DNA of 64,000 nt from Penicillus capitatus (Eukaryota > Chlorophyta). Shown piece by piece: positions 58,460 through 64,000 of this stretch. A program made the position numbers and the translations under genes. The notes below the pieces were generated by a model. That model had not been told where the DNA came from and ran no database searches. It saw only the letters and a list, made by a program, of their open reading frames with translations. Location: contig OZ287704.1 in the NCBI GenBank assembly GCA_965649825.1, forward strand, positions 372,001 to 436,000, read 5' to 3'. The stretch's first letter is position 1, and each line of letters begins with the position of its first letter.

Positions 58460-60465
58460 CTAAGCCGTGGGCCACTTAGCATTTGCCATTCGGAAGTAGA
58501 CGTTATCGGGAAGACGTTTGATGTCTGTATTGCGCATGATCACGTCTCTGAGGCCTAAGAGCATGGCATTGGTGCGGACAGGCAGCGTCATCAAACGCGT
58601 CGTAGCTTACCTACGGATCGAATATGTGTGATCTCTTCGTCGGTGAAGAGCTGATTATCTCGATTTTCAAAGTAGAAACGGTCTCCGTCGCGTATGCGTG
58701 TATACTGCTCTTTGAGTGAGGCGTAGAAGAGCTCGCCGAGATTGGAATCGTTCACATGGTCTTCGGCCAGTCCGCCGACATAGGGGTCGATTTTGTCAAG
58801 GGTTGTGTAAATCTCTTGGAGTCTGACAGCGGCAAAGGATTCCGAAGTAATGTCGGAGAAACTCGTTTTGGCTGTCAGGCCCATAGCCTGTCGACAGGCA
58901 TTGTAATCCGGAATTCCGTGATCTCGTCCGCGTTGGATATTCCGCGCCGTCAGATCGCTGCCGCCGTTTCCTGGATCGCCAAAGAGGAAAGACTGAATCG
59001 AAGAGACGAAATGTGTGTCGACTTCCATTTGGTGTCGCCACGAGATACCACGCAGAATCGGATCAATACCTACAGAAGGTTGTTGCTCGGTTCGTCTAAC
59101 CGAGGAGGAGATGTTTCGGCGAACCGGCATTTAAGGCGAATGTCGGGTAGAAGAAGGCTTCGAAGAGCGGTACGTGCCCTTCACTGATTTCATTGCCGTT
59201 GTCGTCCAGGCGAAAGATAATGTCGCCGACTTCGCTGTGGCCGTAGCGATAAGCGACGGTGGAGAAGAAATTGTCCAGCGCTGCCAACGAGGGCGTTTGT
59301 GGAAGGCGACTTCTGAATGGAAGGAAGGAAGAAGCTTACTGGCGTCAATAGTTGGTTGGTAGCCGGAATACGCCTCCAACTGTATGCCCAGCATCGGAAT
59401 GTACTCGTAGAAACAGATCGACTGCAGAAACGCAACATTCCACTTGCGAGCTTCGTGGTAGAGCGTCTCGTCATCCCAGTCGGGATGCTCCTGCTGAAAT
59501 TCGGCGGCCAGTCTGAACAAACGACGTCGCAGTGGGCATCATGAACGTGGTATTTCCTACCTGTTGTGTTCGCGAAGAAAGAGCGTCTGTAATGCCAGAA
59601 TCGGCGGATTAACATTCGCACGAAAATCTCCGGCGGCGCGAACAATAGATTCCTTGCCCGAATCCGCCGCCATATCGACGCCGAGTTCGGGTGTTGCGAA
59701 AGGTAACATGTTGGAATCGTATGTCAGGAGCTTTCCGTTGCGATGCGATCGGAGCTTCTCTGCCTTCTCGATCGTTTCTCCATAGACGACGCTTCCATCA
59801 ATGTACGCCGTGATGCTGTTTAGCTGCTGGCGGATCTGCGACAAACGACAGCGCTTGTCATCATCGCCGGCAGTAGATAAAGTCCGATCATACACCATCG
59901 ACAACTTGGTATCTCGATCGGGCGAAAGGTATCGTGACGCGGTCTGTCGGTGTTGAAATGCTGTTCGGATCGAAATCGGGATCGCCGGTCGGTATATCGA
60001 TGTCTGCAGATTCGATTGGGCCAGCTGGCAACGTGAGATCGATATCGTGATCGAAGAACTGCCCGATGTACGTCAGCATGTCCGTCGCGTAACGCGCGCT
60101 TCGGATTTTATGCCGACCGGCTGGCATACGGAGCTTCCGACTGATCTCTCGCGGATTGGGCCGATCCGCACCCTACATGCACACGCACTTCGATCGACGA
60201 TGCTTCGAAGACGGATCTTGCCGCCAGACTCGAGCCGTTGCCATATCCATCAGCCGCCGGCACCTGTCGTCGCGCATACGGCCGATTGATAGCCCTATTG
60301 TCAGTGCAAGCATGAGCGGAAGACGCAATCGAGGCGAATCGTCTACCCCCATGTCGGATGGGCGACGTTGTTTCCGCTGCCGTCGAAGCGATAGGTGACT
60401 CGATTCGAGATGCATGGCCTCAAGCAAAGAAGCAAGAGAAGGCCGACAACGCCAGTCGAAGACAT
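58460..60465 (-). CDS. secreted animal-type haem peroxidase
   Basis: Eight exons (60347-60465, 60213-60294, 59906-60172, 59561-59853, 59340-59512, 59125-59280, 58611-59069, 58460-58554), introns 40-59 nt, 547 residues. A signal peptide (GVVGLLLLLCLRPC) precedes YRFDGSGNN and RPNPREIS, both typical of the peroxidase-cyclooxygenase superfamily. The distal His is in GQFFDHDI, with the neighbouring Asp that esterifies haem; the catalytic Arg is in LYHEARKW after FLREHNRLAAEF; SITAYIDGS is the structural strand; and the proximal His is in VAYRYGHSEVG. GDPGNGGSDLTARNIQRGRD closes the core. All residues needed for haem binding and halide or phenol oxidation are present. The family includes peroxinectins and bacterial and algal relatives; the protein is probably exported. 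Confidence 0.92.
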
Positions 60466-60913
60466 CGTAGATGACGATCGATGCGGATGCGAATCGCGTC
60501 GTTGGCACACAGATACACATGTATGTCCATCACATCATCCATTTTTGACATGACTACGAAAAAGACGTGAGCACAGCAAAACAGCGATCGATCTTCAGCA
60601 TACATACATTGCAAGAGATGCCAGGGAGAGCCTGCTAGATCCAAGGTGCTGTTCCGGGAGCTATCTGTCGAGAGAAGGCTTCGCATCTTGACAAGGCGTC
60701 GGCTTCATTTATCGTCCGGCATCTCGATCGAATCAAATATCGGTCTTGCAACCCATACCATGTATGTCACCGCCACACAGTTCTGAATCCGACAAAGTAA
60801 ATGATAAGAATATATATCTTTGCTAACTAATACAAAACAGAAGGAATTTATTCTCATGGCACGATGGTGGATCGCGTCCGAGAAGATTCAATGAATAAGC
60901 ACAACGACAGCAG
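60466..60913. promoter_or_regulatory. region upstream of the peroxidase gene
   Basis: About 450 bases between the peroxidase start and the 3' end of the hydrolase-like gene, both on minus. The peroxidase promoter should be here. No gene seen. Confidence 0.45.
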
Positions 60914-61738
60914 TCATTCCCCACGCTTCAGCCTTTCGGTCATCCACTGCACCACCTTCTCCACAGCGATCGCACTGTCTGAGGATACCCCCTTATTCAA
61001 TAACCAGACGTCGCTCGATGCACCGGGAAATTCAAACACGTTCTTGTCCGAGCAGTTGGCTCTACTGTCGACCAAATAACAGCCCAACGCGGCATCGGCG
61101 TTATCTTCCCTTCCATGCATGACGAGCAATGGCGTTTCGACATTAGTCAGCTTCGTCGTCGCTTCTCGAGCCAGCTGGAGGTGCAGGCGATAACGATGAT
61201 ACGTCATTTCTTCCAACGTACCGTTGCTGCGCTTGACGGTTATTCTCCATCTCGGCCATAAGACGCTCAGCAACGATGCCGTCCATGACGTACACCGTCC
61301 AGCACTTGGCGCATTCAGACGCGGCGTAAACAAGACTATGCCAGCAATTCTAACGTTGCTGCAGGAAGCACAGTATGACAAACAGACAGATGCCGCTTCG
61401 TCGTGGGCAACCACGAAAACGCGTTTCTCCGTTTCGCGTCCCTGCGCTTGCTGCATCACGAGTTCGAAGTCTTCCTTCGCCTCGACAGCCGACAGCACAC
61501 GCTTCTGTATTTTCTGACACGAGTTCATTCTCTGATTTCTCCAGTCGTAGAGATAGACGCTGAACTCTGCATCCCAGAGAGCCTGAACAAGAGCCTCGCA
61601 TTGTCCAATGCGCCCCGTCAAGGAATGCGCGACAACGACAATGGCACGGGATCTCGGATGGAAATACGAAGCAGTGTGAAGCTCTGCGCCCTTTGGAGAA
61701 CAGAGTGTCTCCTCCGCCTTGGTCATCCTCCGGCCCAT
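60914..61738 (-). CDS. alpha/beta hydrolase-fold protein with altered nucleophile
   Basis: A single frame of 274 residues. The fold is that of monoglyceride-lipase-like hydrolases: IVVVAHSLTGRIGQCEAL near the start gives the oxyanion turn, SVYLYDWRNQR is the following strand, and LLVMHGREDNADAALG carries the acid. At the nucleophile elbow the sequence reads VVAHDEAAS, so Asp stands where Ser is expected (61400-61402). The usual late His is not evident (FEFPGASSDVWLL). Haloalkane dehalogenases use Asp at this site but otherwise look different. I infer a pseudoenzyme, or an Asp-nucleophile enzyme. The upstream limit is the first ATG; an exon before it is possible. Confidence 0.6.
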   Translation of the reverse strand: MGRRMTKAEETLCSPKGAELHTASYFHPRSRAIVVVAHSLTGRIGQCEALVQALWDAEFSVYLYDWRNQRMNSCQKIQKRVLSAVEAKEDFELVMQQAQGRETEKRVFVVAHDEAASVCLSYCASCSNVRIAGIVLFTPRLNAPSAGRCTSWTASLLSVLWPRWRITVKRSNGTLEEMTYHRYRLHLQLAREATTKLTNVETPLLVMHGREDNADAALGCYLVDSRANCSDKNVFEFPGASSDVWLLNKGVSSDSAIAVEKVVQWMTERLKRGE

Positions 61739-62450
61739 GGACTCACCCTGGGCAAAACGGACACGACGAACACCACAAAGAGACAGGTCACGTCGAAAGA
61801 TTTCTTGAAAACGGCTGACCCTTCATTTAGGGCGAAGAAATGCAACGTCTGCGATCGGGCAACAGTGTACGCCTGCCGAAGGCCGCAACGCCATGGACAG
61901 TGCCGAAAGTAGCGCCGCTGAGAATGCCGAGACGTATCGTATGCGTCAGCGCATCGCTTGCGCCACTCACAACGCGTCTCCGACGTGTCGATTCCCAAGA
62001 GGCGCGTCGCTTAACGGTTGGGCAACCTCGTCTGTTGAGGCAGCTTTGACGGATAGGTTGAAACAGCGATGCCTGTCTACACAGCTGAGAAGACGACTTC
62101 CTGGGCAACAGGACTGTGGAGAGGAGGGTGGTCTGTGCTGCTCTTGGCGCTGTCCTTTCTGCCATGGACGACTTCGGCCCTCTTGCCAAGAGCACAGCTG
62201 CCGACTCATGTCTGTTCTCTGCTTCGGTCACCGTTTGTTGTGGGAGTTCATGAAGGGCGGCCGGTTGATATAGTCCATCGCTGTCGTTGCGCATGGACAG
62301 GTGGCAAGTCTCTCGACGGGGATCATCCAAAGGAGTCTCCACAGAACAGCCATCCAACCCCCCGTGGTACTCCCTCTGCTACATTCGTACGGACAGCACA
62401 TGAGCATTGCGGTCATGTAGCTGCGATTTACGGCACTCGTGGGATCGGCA
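61739..62450. other. unresolved region upstream of the last gene
   Basis: Plus-strand frames here (SVLLLALSFLPWTTSALL near 62130-62190; HGQVASLSTGIIQRSL near 62290-62340) probably include 5' exons of the last gene, but I could not fix the joins. A minus-strand frame with HTIRLGILSGATFGTVHGVA lies at about 61870-61960 and could be a separate small membrane protein. Confidence 0.3.
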
Positions 62451-64000
62451 ATGTTGGCAACATCCACTGCCATTCGATGGAGGTGTCGGGCGACGATGGC
62501 TAAGACGGATGCATCGTCGGAGATCGAAGATGAGACAGACTTGGATCCGAGTCCTGCAAAGCCTGTGATCTTTGCTCTGGGATTGGCGTCTGCTATGGTA
62601 GACACGTTTCGTGTGGATTTGCCGAGGCAACACCACTTGCCGCGTTCGGATCGTCCCAAGACGTCACATCGTGTCCATCTGGACATCAATGCTGAAGAGT
62701 ACGATGCACTGGCGTCTATCTTGAAACGCACGAAAGAATCGTCAACGATCCATGCGGCAAAACTCGATCCCATACGCAGACTGCTCACTGCTCCCGAGAT
62801 GGATCCCACTCCGAAGACTCCGTTTAAAGGATTCGTCGAAAATTTGGAAGAGAAAACGAAGTCGGACATCAGTTTTCTGCGACGGTTCATCATGAGGCTG
62901 TCCAATCGAGGCAGGTCCTGTCCACCCAACAAACGGCGTTGATTGTGGTTATGGACATTAGGGCGTGGGAAGTATGATTGCATGAAGGAGTTGGCATCCT
63001 TTGAAGGGCCACCGGCCGAAGCAGGCATGTTGCGATCGGTGACAGCGCCAGCAGACAGTAAATATGATTTCTTGGCCGGATTGCTGAAAGGAAAATGGAG
63101 AGCGCCGACAAGAGAGGGCATTCCGCACTGGGATCCGATGTCGTTGTTAGCTACGCTGACGGAACAACCAACTGTACAAGATTTGAACGGCGCACGTATG
63201 TCGTTCATTTCTCTGTCTGGTACCCAAAGCTGTTTTTAGGTACCATTCGCCGTCTGGGCGATTTTTCAGAAGATCCGCCCAATCCTTACGATCCGCTGGA
63301 CATTGTTGACAAGAACGCAGATGCACAGACCAATGGCACGTTCGCTTCGACAAAGGAGATTTTGAACGGCTCACAGAAGGGGGAGAGTGAAACGCAGTCG
63401 GTAGCACAAGAACTTTCCCCACTGGCCATTGACGTCCAAAGCACCAATCGTTACGACACTTCGAGTGAAATCACAGAAGAAGACGCTTCGCCAAAACAAG
63501 ACAGAGCGTCACCTTCGATAGACACTGGAGATCGCCCCAAGCATTCTGACAATGATGTGGCGAAAGACGTCCAAGCTGGCTCGATGACAGACAAACCTAT
63601 CTCTATCGAGCAACAGATCCATAAGCATACACATCCGCCGCCGCCATCTGATCCCGCCGGCCGCGATCAGAATGGAATCTCTCCTCAGTTACAGGAAATC
63701 GAGAAACATCTGAACGCAGTATCCCTTCTCGCCAAAGATGCCAATCAGACGGCACGCAATGCACTGAAGGCAGAAGTTGAACAGATCAAGAACATGCAAA
63801 GCATGCATCGCCAGACATCTACCGTAAGAAGGACAGTGTTTTGAATACATGAGCGTCATCTGTGTGTTCTTAGACTATTGATACGGCTGACGTGAAGTCG
63901 GCGTTAAAGATGCCTGCTGCCCGACGGGTGCAGGAAACAATGCGCCAGATCACCGCCGAGTTAACACAAGTGAGCTGCGAAATTTCGAAGATGCATCATT
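62451..64000 (+). CDS. unknown membrane-associated coiled-coil protein, partial
   Basis: The gene runs off the window. I trace exons to 62910, 62962-63195, 63240-63823 and from 63874 onward; the 5' part before 62451 is unresolved. A hydrophobic stretch (ALVGSAMLATSTAI) is followed by a soluble region with an acidic start (SEIEDETDLD), a conserved-looking block (HLDINAEEYDALASILKR) and paired KYD motifs. A long Ser/acidic linker leads to a coiled coil (LQEIEKHLNAVSLLAKDAN). The intron 62911-62961 begins with GCAGGT, a likely GC-AG intron. No family recognised. A 326-codon frame on the other strand overlaps it and is treated as a shadow. Confidence 0.5.

Noticed and set aside
60173-60188. A 16-nt intron in the peroxidase gene (GTGCGTGTGCATGTAG)
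   Set aside because: A 40-nt intron with the same acceptor and a donor at 60212 also keeps frame and gives a better family match.
62228-63208. A 326-codon minus-strand open frame
   Set aside because: It lies opposite exons that join in frame through standard introns and has no recognisable domain; most likely an antisense shadow.
1-64000. tRNA and rRNA genes
   Set aside because: I looked for cloverleaf-like stretches and conserved rRNA words and saw none I could support by eye; a covariance-model scan would settle it.

Overview
This is a 64 kb piece of a nuclear genome from a microbial eukaryote that has, or once had, a plastid. Genes lie on both strands, almost all are broken by tiny introns, and there are no operons or Shine-Dalgarno sites. 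I traced roughly 100 introns by joining reading frames; nearly all are 35-64 nt (most 44-58 nt), and spliced lengths come out divisible by three in every gene I completed. Plastid or cyanobacterial-type proteins sit among ordinary eukaryotic ones: a uS13 ribosomal protein with a targeting extension, a 2Fe-2S ferredoxin, an organellar Era GTPase, a TPR membrane protein, a geranylgeranyl-reductase-type flavoprotein and a photolyase/hydrolase fusion. An alga or plastid-bearing alveolate or stramenopile relative fits; I cannot name the lineage.

Layout. 1-6.5 kb: end of a CASTOR/POLLUX-type channel, a large STRA6-like membrane protein, a GGR-family flavoprotein. 6.6-13.5 kb: uS13, an ER DnaJ-thioredoxin protein, a minimal Aurora kinase, a TPR protein, an Ariadne RBR ubiquitin ligase. 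13.6-20 kb: photolyase-hydrolase fusion, a 29-bp tandem repeat, an MFS transporter, a KCTD-like BTB protein. 20.6-26 kb: two large tandem cathepsin X genes with a small ZNHIT3-like gene between them. 27-28.2 kb: a decayed reverse transcriptase. 29.5-35 kb: SKP1, RFC5, Era and ferredoxin. 35-46.6 kb: a large cysteine-rich membrane protein, two small secreted cysteine-rich paralogues, a 75-residue membrane protein, a GPR107-type protein and LEO1. 47-53.4 kb: RAB7, a farnesylated DnaJ, a two-domain trypsin-like protein and an hnRNP R/Q-like RNA-binding protein. 54.8-64 kb: a U-box protein, a PPP2R3C/TON2 subunit, an animal-type haem peroxidase, an alpha/beta hydrolase relative and an unknown gene that runs off the end.

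Most interesting: both cathepsin genes encode two peptidase domains in tandem. In gene A the first domain is intact and the second has lost its catalytic Cys and His; in gene B the first has lost its Cys and the second is intact. A two-domain trypsin-like protein 25 kb away has Ser in place of the catalytic His in both domains, and a nearby alpha/beta hydrolase has Asp in place of its nucleophilic Ser. The window therefore repeatedly shows pseudoenzyme formation. Other notable signals are a long branch-site-like motif (TGATGTGAC) shared by many introns, at least five likely GC-AG introns, a possible 22-nt intron, and divergent genes whose start codons overlap on a single CATG.
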